From Rhodothermales bacterium (GTDB lineage: Bacteria; Bacteroidota; Rhodothermia; Rhodothermales; JANQRZ01): a DNA stretch of 64,000 nucleotides. Within the stretch, counting starts at the first letter, position 1, and each line of letters begins with the position of its first letter. The position numbers and the translations under genes are program-made. The stretch is taken from positions 62,001 to 126,000 of the forward strand of contig JBDUXZ010000034.1 of NCBI GenBank assembly GCA_039944855.1, written 5' to 3'. The notes beneath the pieces are model-generated. The model did not search any database, was not told where the DNA came from, and saw only the letters and a program-made list of their open reading frames with translations. Below are positions 45,544-53,992 of the stretch, one piece after another.

Positions 45544-46299
45544 TCAGGCGGCGACCTCGTCGCCGATCTCGCGGTAGAGCGCGGCGGCCTTCTCGGCGAT
45601 CTCTTTGGGCTCGCCGGTGAGGTCGGTGCCGCCCTCGCCGGGGCGGCCCGCGCCGAAGGCGACGGCGTCGGCGTAGGCCATGCCGAGGTCACGCAACTCC
45701 TGATCGGCCGCATCGGCCGGGAGGCCGAATGCCTCGGCTTCGTCCGCCGTGAAGCGCACGTCGACGTCGGCGGCGTCGGGGGTGTAGACGGACTTCGTGC
45801 GCTCGAACAGCTCGTGATCGGCGAACTCGTTTTTGAGGAGGAGCGGCACGGCGCCGGTGATCCACCCGGTGGCGTGGACGATGTCGGGCGACCACCCGAG
45901 GTTCTCGACCGTCGTGAGCGCGGCGCGGGCGAAGTAGAGGGCGCGCTCGGCGTTGTCCTCGAAGAGCTTCTCCGTCTTCCGGTCCTGGAACAGCCCCTTC
46001 CGCTTGAAGAAGTGGACGTTGTCCATGAAGTAGACCTGGAGCCGGATGCCTGGGATGGACGCCACCTTCACCTTCAGCGTCTCGGTGCGGTCGCCCGTCT
46101 CGATCTCGCTGCCCGAGAGGCGGATGACTTCGTGGAGGCGGTTCCGCCGCTCAGAGACGGTCCCGTAGCGCGGCATGATGATGCGGGTTTCGAAATCGCC
46201 CAGTTCCTGGAGGTGCTCCGGCAGCTCGCGGGCGAGGCGAGCGGTCTGCGTCGATTTAGAGAAGGGGGCGACTTCGCCTGCTACGAACAGTACTTTCAT
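45544..46299 (-). CDS. Half-length glycogen/starch synthase-like protein (GT5 N-domain)
   Basis: 251 residues matching only the N-terminal ADP-glucose-synthase domain of GlgA (usually ~480 residues in total). VLFVAGEVAPFSKSTQTARLARELPEHLQE (split here) is the GT5 opening, with Ser in place of the Lys-x-Gly-Gly loop residues. PDIVHATGWITGAVPLLLKNEF replaces the usual DWHTAL. The C-terminal GT domain is absent, so normal glucan synthesis is unlikely. Similar short proteins occur beside DUF4270 genes in Flavobacteriia, so this looks like a conserved family rather than a broken gene. Function unknown. Confidence 0.75.
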   Translation of the reverse strand: MKVLFVAGEVAPFSKSTQTARLARELPEHLQELGDFETRIIMPRYGTVSERRNRLHEVIRLSGSEIETGDRTETLKVKVASIPGIRLQVYFMDNVHFFKRKGLFQDRKTEKLFEDNAERALYFARAALTTVENLGWSPDIVHATGWITGAVPLLLKNEFADHELFERTKSVYTPDAADVDVRFTADEAEAFGLPADAADQELRDLGMAYADAVAFGAGRPGEGGTDLTGEPKEIAEKAAALYREIGDEVAA

Positions 46300-46394
46300 G
46301 CGCTCTCTCAGTTCAGGATGGTCGGCTCAGACAGGGAAGCCGTGGGGGCCGAAGGGGGCCGTGCCGCCACGGCGGGCAGCAACTAAAACGGCAC

Positions 46395-46402
46395 AAAAGG
46401 TA
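46395..46402 (-). promoter_or_regulatory. Candidate promoter TTTG-N21-TACCTTTT
   Basis: One of the best two-part matches: TTTG on the minus strand at 46427-46424, a 21-base spacer, then TACCTTTT, 95 bases before the GT5-like gene start. Confidence 0.5.
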
Positions 46403-46527
46403 CGGAATCGGACCGCCGCAGGGCAAACCCGCAGCGCCCTCCGCGTCCAAATGGGGGAAACAGCCCCGGTGCTCCGTGGTTCACCCGCCGCCCCGCCGCT
46501 GCACCCGCCCCACTGCTTCTCGTTTCG

Positions 46528-47454
46528 ATGGAATCGCGCCCTCCCATCCCAGCTCTTCCCGACCTCGGCATCGCCTTTGGCGGCGGTGGGGTGCGCGGCT
46601 GGGCGCACGTCGGCGTGCTCTCGGTGCTGGAACGGTACGGGCTCCGCGCCGACCTCGTCTCGGGGTGCAGCGCCGGCGCCATCACGGCGTCGTACTACGC
46701 CGCCGGGTTCTCCGTCGAGCACATGACGGAGCTGATGCGGAGCCAGAACACCCGCGCCCTCTTCTCGCTCCGCTTCGACCGCTACGGACTCGTCTCCACC
46801 GACGACTTCGCCGCCTACCTCCGCAGCCACCTCGGCGACCGCCGGGTCGAAGACCTCGAACGCCCGCTCTACATCGTCTGCACCGACCTCGAAACGGGGA
46901 AGGAGGTGGTGCTCGACCGGGGGCCGCTCGTCGAAGCCATCCTCGCGTCGTGCGCTCTCCCCGGCATCTTCGCGCCCGTCCGCCTCGGCGGCCGGTTGCT
47001 CATCGACGGTGGCGTGAGCAACAACGTGCCGGTCTCGGCGCTCGTCAACCGCGGCGCGGCGTACACCATCGGCGTCCAGCTCTACAAGCGGATCGGCGCG
47101 CTCACGGCATGGGGTGACGGCACGCTCGACGAGCCCGACGACGAGGTGGAGCAGAAGGTCGGCCTCGGGCTGTGGGCCGATCGCGTGCGGCAGCGCTTCG
47201 GGCGCGAGCCCGACGACCGCCCGAACGGGCTCGAGGTCGTGCAGCGCGCGCTCGACATCATGATGGCGCAGCTCGAAGGGTTCCGGCTCCAGACGTACCG
47301 GCCGGACGTGCTCGTCGTTCCCCGCGTGGGCTCGCTCGGGCTCTTCTCGTTCAGCCAGGAGAAGGAGGCCATCTTCCAGGCGGGCGTGACCGCCGCCGAG
47401 GAGAAGGCCGATGAGCTCGCCCTCCTGGCCCGCCGTCTCTCTACGACGGCGTGA
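46528..47454 (+). CDS. Patatin-like phospholipase (RssA type)
   Basis: 308 residues, no signal peptide. The patatin catalytic elements are complete: oxyanion loop GGGGVRGWAH (18-27), nucleophile elbow GCSAG with Ser48, and the DGG motif with Asp160 (LIDGGVSNNVP). Length and pattern match bacterial NTE/RssA-like patatins, which hydrolyse phospholipids or lysophospholipids at the cytoplasmic membrane. A proline stretch precedes the domain. It ends four bases from the stop of the convergent metzincin-like gene; no terminator separates them. Confidence 0.9.
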   Translation: MESRPPIPALPDLGIAFGGGGVRGWAHVGVLSVLERYGLRADLVSGCSAGAITASYYAAGFSVEHMTELMRSQNTRALFSLRFDRYGLVSTDDFAAYLRSHLGDRRVEDLERPLYIVCTDLETGKEVVLDRGPLVEAILASCALPGIFAPVRLGGRLLIDGGVSNNVPVSALVNRGAAYTIGVQLYKRIGALTAWGDGTLDEPDDEVEQKVGLGLWADRVRQRFGREPDDRPNGLEVVQRALDIMMAQLEGFRLQTYRPDVLVVPRVGSLGLFSFSQEKEAIFQAGVTAAEEKADELALLARRLSTTA

Positions 47455-47458
47455 GCCG

Positions 47459-48691
47459 TTACACCTCCTCGTCGACGTAGGTGACGTGGCGGAAGTAGGC
47501 CTCGTCCTCGAACGACGCTCCGAGCGCGCCGATGAGCAGGCCGAGCGTAGCCGAGAACCCGGCGAGCGTCGCGTAGAGCTCGAGCGTCGCCGGTCGGCCC
47601 GTCCACCGCTCCACGAGTGGGTCGGGGAAGAGGAGCATGCTGAAGCCGAGCGTCAGCCCGAAGAGCACGACGAACATCGTCGCCATGCCGAGGACGATCG
47701 CGAGGCTGACGGTGACGTTCGCCACCGCGACCTGCTCGGTGAGCCGCCCGCGCTCGCGCCGGATGAGGAGGTGCTGCCGCTTCACGATGTAGAGGCTCGT
47801 GAGCCCGAGCGCGACGGTCGCGAACGTCGCGATCCACGCGGGCGACTGGCTCGTCCCGATCGTCCACGCCTCCTCGGTGATGAGGAGGACGACGAGCGTG
47901 GAGGCCGCGGCGAGCGTGAGCTTGCTAAACTGGAGCGGGAAGAGCCACGGCCGGATCTGCCGCAGCGAGCCGAGCACGTCGCGCCCGTTGATCAGCACGG
48001 TTCGCAGGTAGAACAGGGCCGGGCCGATCCGCGAGTGCGTCGTCGTTTCTTCGAGCCGGACGTCGGCGACGTCGGCGAGCTCTTCCTGCAGCGCCTCGTG
48101 GTCGTCGTCAGTATAGGCCCTCATGTCGTCGAGGTCGGCCGTCGCGCTCGGGATCCACATGAAGCTCTCGGGCTCGTCGGCGTGGGGGATGCCGCAGAGG
48201 TCGCCGAAAACGTGCATCGCGAGGGCGAAGAGGCGGCCGGCGAGGAGTGCGGTCTGCGCACGGGCGTCGTCCTCGTCGTCGTCGTCGGACGCGCCGAGGT
48301 CGAGGCGGGCCGTCGAGAGGCAGGCGACGGCCGTGGCCTTCGACGGGGTGGCGAGCGCGAACGGCTTGTAGTAGCTCTCCAGCTCCGCCCCGGTCACGAC
48401 GAGGGCGAAGTCCCAACTCCGCACCTCGCGCTCCGCTACGCCGAGGTCGAGGAGGTCGACGGGCTCGACACGGCGGCGGATGGGGAAGTCGGAGCGGTGG
48501 GCGACGGGGAAGTGCCACCGGAAGCCGGGGAAGCCGGCGCGGAGCACCTTCGCCATGCGGAGCCGCGCCGTCCGGCACGCCGCCAACTCGTCCTCGTCGA
48601 GCCCCCCCGCGAGCACCCACCCGACTTCGATGAGGGCCGGAGCGATGGGGGCGGGCGTGGTAGGGGAGGAGGCGGCAGCGGCGTCGGGCAT
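47459..48691 (-). CDS. Membrane protein with degenerate metzincin-like domain
   Basis: 410 residues. The N-terminal half resembles archaemetzincin-type proteins: DFALVVTGAELESYY and a following AVACLSTARL strand, then H160-VFGDLCGIP-H170 and ESFMW. The zincin pattern HExxHxxGxxH keeps H1, G8 and H11, but Glu is Val161 and the second His is Asp164, so peptidase activity is doubtful. The C-terminal half (~250-395) has four hydrophobic segments (~256-272, ~285-303, ~323-353, ~372-392). No signal peptide. I know no described family with this exact fusion. A TATTTTCG box lies only five bases before the start, so a leaderless transcript or a later start is possible. Confidence 0.7.
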   Translation of the reverse strand: MPDAAAASSPTTPAPIAPALIEVGWVLAGGLDEDELAACRTARLRMAKVLRAGFPGFRWHFPVAHRSDFPIRRRVEPVDLLDLGVAEREVRSWDFALVVTGAELESYYKPFALATPSKATAVACLSTARLDLGASDDDDEDDARAQTALLAGRLFALAMHVFGDLCGIPHADEPESFMWIPSATADLDDMRAYTDDDHEALQEELADVADVRLEETTTHSRIGPALFYLRTVLINGRDVLGSLRQIRPWLFPLQFSKLTLAAASTLVVLLITEEAWTIGTSQSPAWIATFATVALGLTSLYIVKRQHLLIRRERGRLTEQVAVANVTVSLAIVLGMATMFVVLFGLTLGFSMLLFPDPLVERWTGRPATLELYATLAGFSATLGLLIGALGASFEDEAYFRHVTYVDEEV

Positions 48692-48707
48692 GGCCCCGAA
48701 AATAAAG

Positions 48708-48737
48708 CGCGCCGCGCTACCGAGGCAGCGCGGCGCG
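48708..48737 (-). terminator. Strong terminator with T-tract, overlapping the next gene's upstream region
   Basis: An 11-bp perfect stem (CGCGCCGCGCT with AGCGCGGCGCG) with an 8-base loop; on the minus strand it is followed by CTTTATTTT. It lies 26 bases beyond the lipoprotein stop at 48764. The T-tract also contains TATTTTCG (48704-48697), a match to the local -7 box for the following gene. Confidence 0.85.
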
Positions 48738-48763
48738 TCAGCCGACAGTGCGAAGGGTCTGGG

Positions 48764-49324
48764 CTAGAATCCGGTCGAAGGGACGTTCGTTGCGAACTCA
48801 GCCGAGAACGTGCCGGCAACTGTCACGGCCCCCACAGGGCCGCCGCCGCTGATGGCCTGGCCGGTAAACGTGAAGGACCCCGCCACGCGGTCGCTCGACG
48901 ACGAGGTGATCGTGAGCGTGCCGCTGCTCGACCCGAGGAACGTGCCGCTCGTGGTGTTAGCGAAGTCGCTGACGTACGCGGCTGTGAAGTCCATGTCGCT
49001 GGGGTCGAACGAGTACGTGCCGGGGCTTGGCCGGTCACCATTCCGGCCGAATGCGACCAACTCGCCGTTGAGGTTGCCGGAGGTGGGGAGCGCTCCTTCG
49101 AAAATGCCGATCGAGAAGCTGCTTCCGTCTTCGGCCACGCCGAACACGGCGCTGCCGTCGAACGATGAGCTGAATCCGCCGCTGACCGTGACGCTGGAAC
49201 TGCCGATGTTGGTACCGTTGCCGTTGCCGTCGCCGTCTCCATCACCGTCGCCGTCGGAGTCGCAGGCGGCGAGGGGGAGGACGAGGAGCAGCGTGAAGAG
49301 GAGGCGGAAGGAGAGACGTAGCAT
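48764..49324 (-). CDS. Small lipoprotein, paralogue family B
   Basis: 186 residues: lipoprotein signal ending VLPLAAC, then a (DG)n/(GN)n repeat linker (DSDGDGDGDGDGNGNG), then a beta-sandwich-like domain. Segments PSPGTYSFDP, SSGTLTITSSSSDRVAGSFTFTG and VTVAGTFSAEF match equivalents in the lipoprotein at 49391 and, more loosely, the one at 29543. The Asp-Gly linker is encoded by a CCGTCG-type hexamer array that could vary in length. Function unknown; probably a surface or periplasmic lipoprotein. Its product ends at a strong terminator. Confidence 0.78.
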   Translation of the reverse strand: MLRLSFRLLFTLLLVLPLAACDSDGDGDGDGDGNGNGTNIGSSSVTVSGGFSSSFDGSAVFGVAEDGSSFSIGIFEGALPTSGNLNGELVAFGRNGDRPSPGTYSFDPSDMDFTAAYVSDFANTTSGTFLGSSSGTLTITSSSSDRVAGSFTFTGQAISGGGPVGAVTVAGTFSAEFATNVPSTGF

Positions 49325-49390
49325 GAGGTTGCAAAGATTAGTGTTAGGGGTGCGTATCTCTCATGGTACGAATCCTGCGCGCCCCGCGGG

Positions 49391-50011
49391 TCAGCCCCCG
49401 CTCGTCCCGCGCGGGAATCCGTCGGGGAAAGCCCGAATCTGGGCGTCAAATGCCCCCCGAACCGTCGCCGCCTGCTCGGCCTCATCGTCCTCGCCGAACC
49501 CGATGCTGCGTGCGCGGAACTCGAACCGGCCGGCGATGCGCTCATCGCTCGACGCCTCGACGGTGAGCGTGCCGGACTCGGCGACGAGCGTCGTTCCGAC
49601 GCCTGGGAAGCCCGTGCGGTCGAAGGAACTGAAAAAGGCCGAGAACTCGGTGGGGTCGAATAGGCCCCCGAGCGTGTACGTGCCGGGCTCGGGCCGCTCG
49701 CCGTCGCGCATGAGCGAGATGAAATGGCCCGGCCCCGTTCCCTGGAACGCACCAAGCGTGATCATAAAGCTCGTGCGGAGCGAGTCGATAGTGAACAGGC
49801 TGTCCTCCCCGACAAAGACGGAGTCGAGGACGATGAGTTGGCCGGGACTCGCGCTGGCGAGGCCGTCGAACGAGAGCCGGTCGCCGCCGTCGATGGTCAC
49901 GGTGGCGCTGAAGCGGCCGGGTTGGGCGATAAGCCGCCCGTCGTCATCATTGGAATCACAGGCCGCGAGGAAGAGCACGGCCGTCAGGAGGAGAAGCGAA
50001 TTCGCGCGCAT
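49391..50011 (-). CDS. Small lipoprotein, paralogue family C
   Basis: 206 residues. The ATG at 50011 opens a lipoprotein signal ending LFLAACDSNDDDG; upstream codons are excluded by the candidate promoter at 50057. The domain has PEPGTYTLGG, ESGTLTVEASSDERIAGRFEFRA and ATVRGAFDAQ, aligning with the next gene downstream (48764). The two are adjacent, 66 bases apart, and probably arose by tandem duplication. No enzymatic motif. Confidence 0.78.
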   Translation of the reverse strand: MRANSLLLLTAVLFLAACDSNDDDGRLIAQPGRFSATVTIDGGDRLSFDGLASASPGQLIVLDSVFVGEDSLFTIDSLRTSFMITLGAFQGTGPGHFISLMRDGERPEPGTYTLGGLFDPTEFSAFFSSFDRTGFPGVGTTLVAESGTLTVEASSDERIAGRFEFRARSIGFGEDDEAEQAATVRGAFDAQIRAFPDGFPRGTSGG

Positions 50012-50049
50012 CGTAGGCTCGGGAATCAGAGGAAAAAGGATAACGGGAG

Positions 50050-50057
50050 CGAAGGTA
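50050..50057 (-). promoter_or_regulatory. Candidate promoter TTG-N21-TACCTTCG
   Basis: TTG at 50081-50079 on the minus strand, a 21-base spacer, then TACCTTCG, 38 bases before the lipoprotein start. Confidence 0.45.
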
Positions 50058-50097
50058 GAAAAACCGCAACGCATTCTGCAATGGCGACGAGCTATCG

Positions 50098-53000
50098 CTA
50101 CAGCCCCGTCTCGACGCCGATGAGCCAGCGGAAGCCGAACGCCTCTTCGCCTGGTCCGATGCGTTCGGGGTCACTGGCCCAGATCGGGAACTTCGCCGCG
50201 AGGCGGAGCCCTCCCAGCACGTCGGATTGGGCGATGACGCCGCGGAGGAGCGTGAACGCCGGGAGGTCGTAGCGGACGCCGAACCCGGCGTCGGCGACGG
50301 GGTCGAGGAACAGACCATCGGGCCGTTGGAGCGAGCCGAAGCCGCTGAAGACCTCGAATTGCAGCGGGGCGAGCAGGGCCCGCCACTCGGGATCGAGTCC
50401 CGGAATGCTCGGTGGGCCGAAGCGGAGCGCGAGCGTCCCGGCGAGCACCGACGCGCCGGTCGTGGGGTAGGGGGAAGGGTCGTTCCGGTGGTAATCGAAC
50501 TCGGAGACCGGGTACGGCTCGGCGGCGAGGTACGCGACGGGGCCGACGCCGGAGAGCGCGAAGAGGTGCGCGTCGCGCTGCGGGTCGTCCGGCGCGGTGG
50601 CGAGCACGCGGTACGCGTCGGAGCGCCACCGCGTCTCGACGGAGGCCGAGCCGAGCCCGAACTGCTTCTGCGGGCTCAGCCGGTCAGACCCGACGCCGAA
50701 CGCGAGTCGGGCGAGGCCGGTGAACGGCCCGATGCCGCCGGCCTTCGTCGCCGTCACGAAGAGCCGGTTGGCGGTCTCGTTGTCGGGGACGAAGCGGCCA
50801 TCTTCCGTCCCGAGGCTGCCGCCGACTTCGAGGAATGCGGCGATCTCGCTGTCATCGTCACCGATCCGGTAGTCGAGCCGCGACGAGAGCACGGGGCGTT
50901 CGCTGAACCCGGTGTCGAAGCCAAAGGTGTCCTCCAAAAAGAGAGGCGGATCGATCGGGTCGTAGTCCTCGAAGGCCCGGTCGGAGGTGCGGTCCTGGTG
51001 GCTGAGCGTGAGGGTGAGCGTGTGGCCCCAGTCGCGGAGCGTCGGGTAGCGGCCGAGCACTTTCGTCAGCGCCATCTGGTTTTCCACGATGCCGAGGTGC
51101 TTCCGCGCGCTGAACCTCAACTCGTCGTGCGGGCCGAGGGCGCGGAGGCGGCGGCTGTAGACGGCGGTGTAGTCGACCCCGTCGAGCGAGGAGGCGTTCT
51201 GCGCGGGAGGGGGGAAGGGGAGGTCGCCGGGCAGATCGGGTGTGGGGCTGTAGTCCGGCAGCACCGGGTCGAAGCCGCGCGCCTCGTCGCCGAGGACGGC
51301 GGGCCAGAGCGTCACGCCGAGCTGGACCGAGCCGCGGTCGTTCGGGAGGGCGACGCGGAGTTGGGCGCCGCCGCCGCCGCCGTAGTCGTGGCTGTAGACC
51401 GCGATGGGGCTGAGTGCATACGTGATGGCGCCGCGTGCGGAGGGCGGGTCGGCGAGGAATCCGGCGAAGGCGAGCGGCACGTCTGGCCCGTTCCGCACGG
51501 CGCGGTTGTTCGCCACGTCGAGGTCGATCATCCGCCCCTCCGGGTCCACGGCGGCCTCGACGACGCGGCTCGGCCGCTCGACGACGAGGTCATAGTTCGG
51601 GTCGGTCCACGCCCACGCCGGGGCGACGGTCCAGTCGGCGGGGACGGGCTTGTGGCCCTGCATCGCCGTGAGCGGCACCGTCACCCACTCCTCGGCCCCG
51701 TCGGCGAAGCGGAGCCGCACGTCGACGGGCAGTACGCCGGGTTCGTTGCGCCGGAGCGGGATCGTCGAGCGGACGCCGCCCGGCGCGTCCTCCACCGTGA
51801 TGTCGTCGACGCTGTAATCGTAGCGCTCGCCGTGGAGGAATTGCTCGAAGAGCCAGTCGAGCTGGAGCCCGCTCAGGTCCTTCGCCACGGCGAGCACGTC
51901 GGCGGGGTAGGGGTGGCGGAAGGCGAAGCGCTCGACGTATGCGCGAAGGAAGGCGTCGCGCGTCGCATCGCCCATGACGTAGCCGAGAAGGTCGGCGAGG
52001 GCTTCGCCGGCGGAGTACGAGGCGGCGCTGTAGGCCCGGTTCGTCTCGAACCAGTCGGCGGGCTTGCTCGGCCGCTCGTAGAGGTCGAGGAGTTGGAGGC
52101 GGACGATGGCTTCGCGGGCGCTCGCGTGGCTCACGGGCTCGGCGGCATCGGCGTTGCGGAGGTGGGCGAGGGCTTCGCGGGAGATGTAGCTCGTGAACCC
52201 CTCGTCCATCCACGCGAAGTCGGCCTCGTTCGTGGCGACCATCCCGTAAAACCACATGTGGGCCAGTTCGTGCGAGGTCGTGCCTAGGAGCGAGCGCGGC
52301 GGGCGGTCGCCGGTGATGAGCGTGATCATCGGGTATTCCATCCCGCCGTCGCCGCCCTGCGCCACCGTGAACTGCGGGTACGGATACGCGCCGTAGTGCG
52401 CGCTGAAGAAGCGGATCAGCTCCGCCGTCTGCTCGCCGATCGCTTCCCAGTTTTCCGCCACGTCGGGCTGAAAGAGGAAGTGGAGTTCGACGGGTTCGGT
52501 GCGGCCGGGCACGTCGTCTACACGGAGACGGGTATGCAGGTAGTCGGGGTCGGCGGTCCACGCGAAGTCGTGGACGCGCTCGGCGCGGAAGTGCCACGTG
52601 AGCGAGTCGGCGAGCGGGCGGGCCGTCGTGGGAGAGATGGCAGGGTCACCGTAACCGTGACCGATGGCATCGGGGTTCTGCAGCACGCCCGTCGCGCCGA
52701 GCGTGTACGTGGCGGGAAGCGTGATGCGGACGTCGAACGTGCCGAACGGGGCGTAGAACTCGCGGCCGACGTAGGGGTCGGCGTGCCAGCCGAGCGCGTC
52801 GTAGGCGGCCATCTTCGGGTACCACTGCGTCATCGAGTAGTCGATGCCCTCGCGGCTGTCGCGCCCGCTGCGGCGCGTCTGCAGCGGCACCTGTGCCTCG
52901 AATTCCATCTCGAACGTCGACGACGCGCCGGGCAGGATCGGCCGGGCGAGGTCGACCTGCATCACCGTGTCGTCCACGCGATACGTGACGGGGATGCCGT

Positions 53001-53352
53001 CCTGCGTGAGCGATTCGACGCGCTGAACCCCGATCTCGTCAGGGCCGAGCTCGAAGATGCGCGGGGCGACGCGGCGGTCGGGGTCGGGGAGGTGGCGGTT
53101 CCGCTCCGCCATCATCGAGGTCGGCTGGAAGGCGTTGAAGTAGAGGTGGTAGAACACGTGCCGCAGCGTGTCCGGGCTGTTGTTGGCGTAGACGAGGCGC
53201 TGCCGCCCGGCGAGCCGGTGCCGGTCGGTGTCGAGCCGGACGTCCATCTCATACGCCACGGACTGCTGCCACGAGGCGGCCTGCTGCGCGTGCACGGGGG
53301 GCGACGAGAGGAGAAATGCGAGGGCCGAAATGAGGCAGGGCAGCCGGAGCAT
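50098..53352 (-). CDS. M1-family metallopeptidase with C-terminal barrel-like region
   Basis: 1,084 residues with signal peptide (MLRLPCLISALAFLLSSPPVHAQ), which sets the start at 53352. The gluzincin site is HELAH (361-365) with the third zinc ligand Glu384, 18 residues on (WMDEGF). GGMEYP (336-341) is the substrate-binding GxMEN equivalent. M1 enzymes remove N-terminal residues from peptides. After ~560 the sequence becomes beta-rich with alternating patterns, ending in FRWLIGVETGL, suggesting an outer-membrane beta-barrel or large beta-domain; many Bacteroidota M1 enzymes share this layout. It may therefore be a surface-anchored peptidase. A candidate promoter precedes it. Confidence 0.87.
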   Translation of the reverse strand: MLRLPCLISALAFLLSSPPVHAQQAASWQQSVAYEMDVRLDTDRHRLAGRQRLVYANNSPDTLRHVFYHLYFNAFQPTSMMAERNRHLPDPDRRVAPRIFELGPDEIGVQRVESLTQDGIPVTYRVDDTVMQVDLARPILPGASSTFEMEFEAQVPLQTRRSGRDSREGIDYSMTQWYPKMAAYDALGWHADPYVGREFYAPFGTFDVRITLPATYTLGATGVLQNPDAIGHGYGDPAISPTTARPLADSLTWHFRAERVHDFAWTADPDYLHTRLRVDDVPGRTEPVELHFLFQPDVAENWEAIGEQTAELIRFFSAHYGAYPYPQFTVAQGGDGGMEYPMITLITGDRPPRSLLGTTSHELAHMWFYGMVATNEADFAWMDEGFTSYISREALAHLRNADAAEPVSHASAREAIVRLQLLDLYERPSKPADWFETNRAYSAASYSAGEALADLLGYVMGDATRDAFLRAYVERFAFRHPYPADVLAVAKDLSGLQLDWLFEQFLHGERYDYSVDDITVEDAPGGVRSTIPLRRNEPGVLPVDVRLRFADGAEEWVTVPLTAMQGHKPVPADWTVAPAWAWTDPNYDLVVERPSRVVEAAVDPEGRMIDLDVANNRAVRNGPDVPLAFAGFLADPPSARGAITYALSPIAVYSHDYGGGGGAQLRVALPNDRGSVQLGVTLWPAVLGDEARGFDPVLPDYSPTPDLPGDLPFPPPAQNASSLDGVDYTAVYSRRLRALGPHDELRFSARKHLGIVENQMALTKVLGRYPTLRDWGHTLTLTLSHQDRTSDRAFEDYDPIDPPLFLEDTFGFDTGFSERPVLSSRLDYRIGDDDSEIAAFLEVGGSLGTEDGRFVPDNETANRLFVTATKAGGIGPFTGLARLAFGVGSDRLSPQKQFGLGSASVETRWRSDAYRVLATAPDDPQRDAHLFALSGVGPVAYLAAEPYPVSEFDYHRNDPSPYPTTGASVLAGTLALRFGPPSIPGLDPEWRALLAPLQFEVFSGFGSLQRPDGLFLDPVADAGFGVRYDLPAFTLLRGVIAQSDVLGGLRLAAKFPIWASDPERIGPGEEAFGFRWLIGVETGL

Positions 53353-53380
53353 AAGCGAGGTCGGTGGGTAAAATGTCGGC

Positions 53381-53388
53381 GGAAGGTA
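53381..53388 (-). promoter_or_regulatory. Candidate promoter TTG-N20-TACCTTCC
   Basis: TTG at 53411-53409 on the minus strand, a 20-base spacer, then TACCTTCC, 28 bases before the M1 gene. Confidence 0.45.
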
Positions 53389-53533
53389 GCCGATGAAGCG
53401 TACGGCCGCAATGCACGAACGACGGGACGGTGCGAAGGGGAGCGGGGCTAGGGCCGGGGCGGGCTTAGCGGATCTCTGTGAACGGATTGGCAAAGTCAAC
53501 GCACTTGAGGTTTCGTAGAACGGTCCGATACTC

Positions 53534-53541
53534 TATCTTGT
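53534..53541 (+). promoter_or_regulatory. Candidate promoter TTTC-N19-TATCTTGT
   Basis: TTTC at 53511-53514, a 19-base spacer, then TATCTTGT, within an AT-rich patch. It implies a leader of about 85 bases before HU. Confidence 0.5.
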
Positions 53542-53633
53542 TAAAGAAGAACATGAGGTCGCGTCACTCGGTCGCATGACTGCCCCTCAGATGTGCTCCT
53601 GCCCCCTCCTCTCGCTTCAACCTTCCTCCTGCC

Positions 53634-53954
53634 GTGACGAAAGCTGATATCGTAGACCGCATCGCGGACGGAACGGGGCTGACGAAGTTGGAGACGGAGG
53701 CCGTCGTGGACGGCTTCGTCATCACCGTGATGGCAGCGCTGGAGGCCGGCGGCTCGGTCGAGTTGCGGGGGTTCGGGTCGTTCCGCGTGCGGGAGCGGGC
53801 GGCGCGGATGGCGCGCAACCCGCAGACGGACGAGCCCGTGGAGGTGCCGCGCCAGTTCGTCCCGGCGTTTAAGCCGTCGCGGGAGTTTCGGCGGGTCGTG
53901 AACGAAGCGCACGCGGCGGCGGAGGCCGAGGCCGAAGCTTCCGAGAAACGGTAA
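53634..53954 (+). CDS. HU/IHF-type DNA-binding protein
   Basis: 106 residues starting with GTG. TKADIVDRIADGTGLTKLE is the HU N-terminal helix pair; GGSVELRGFGSFRVRERAARMARNPQTDEPV is the core and DNA-binding arm base, ending with FKPSREFRRVVN. This is the histone-like dimeric protein that bends DNA and compacts the nucleoid. A 14-residue Ala/Glu tail after the usual ~90 residues is an addition of unknown meaning. The leader contains a C/T-rich run instead of a ribosome-binding site. An internal ATG-rich leader frame gives nothing convincing. Confidence 0.93.
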   Translation: MTKADIVDRIADGTGLTKLETEAVVDGFVITVMAALEAGGSVELRGFGSFRVRERAARMARNPQTDEPVEVPRQFVPAFKPSREFRRVVNEAHAAAEAEAEASEKR

Positions 53955-53984
53955 CGCAGGTTGGGGATGGACCCCGTTCCCTCG

Positions 53985-53992
53985 TAAGTTTG
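53985..53992 (+). promoter_or_regulatory. Candidate promoter TTG-N21-TAAGTTTG
   Basis: A perfect match to the Bacteroidota -7 consensus TAnnTTTG, with TTG at 53961-53963 and a 21-base spacer. It predicts a leader of about 90 bases before the ATG at 54092. Confidence 0.6.

Noticed and set aside
45544-46299. The GT5-like gene as a frameshifted or truncated glgA pseudogene
   Set aside because: The downstream sequence shows no remnant of the C-terminal GT domain in any frame, the stop is followed by a clean terminator, and half-length forms are known beside DUF4270 genes.
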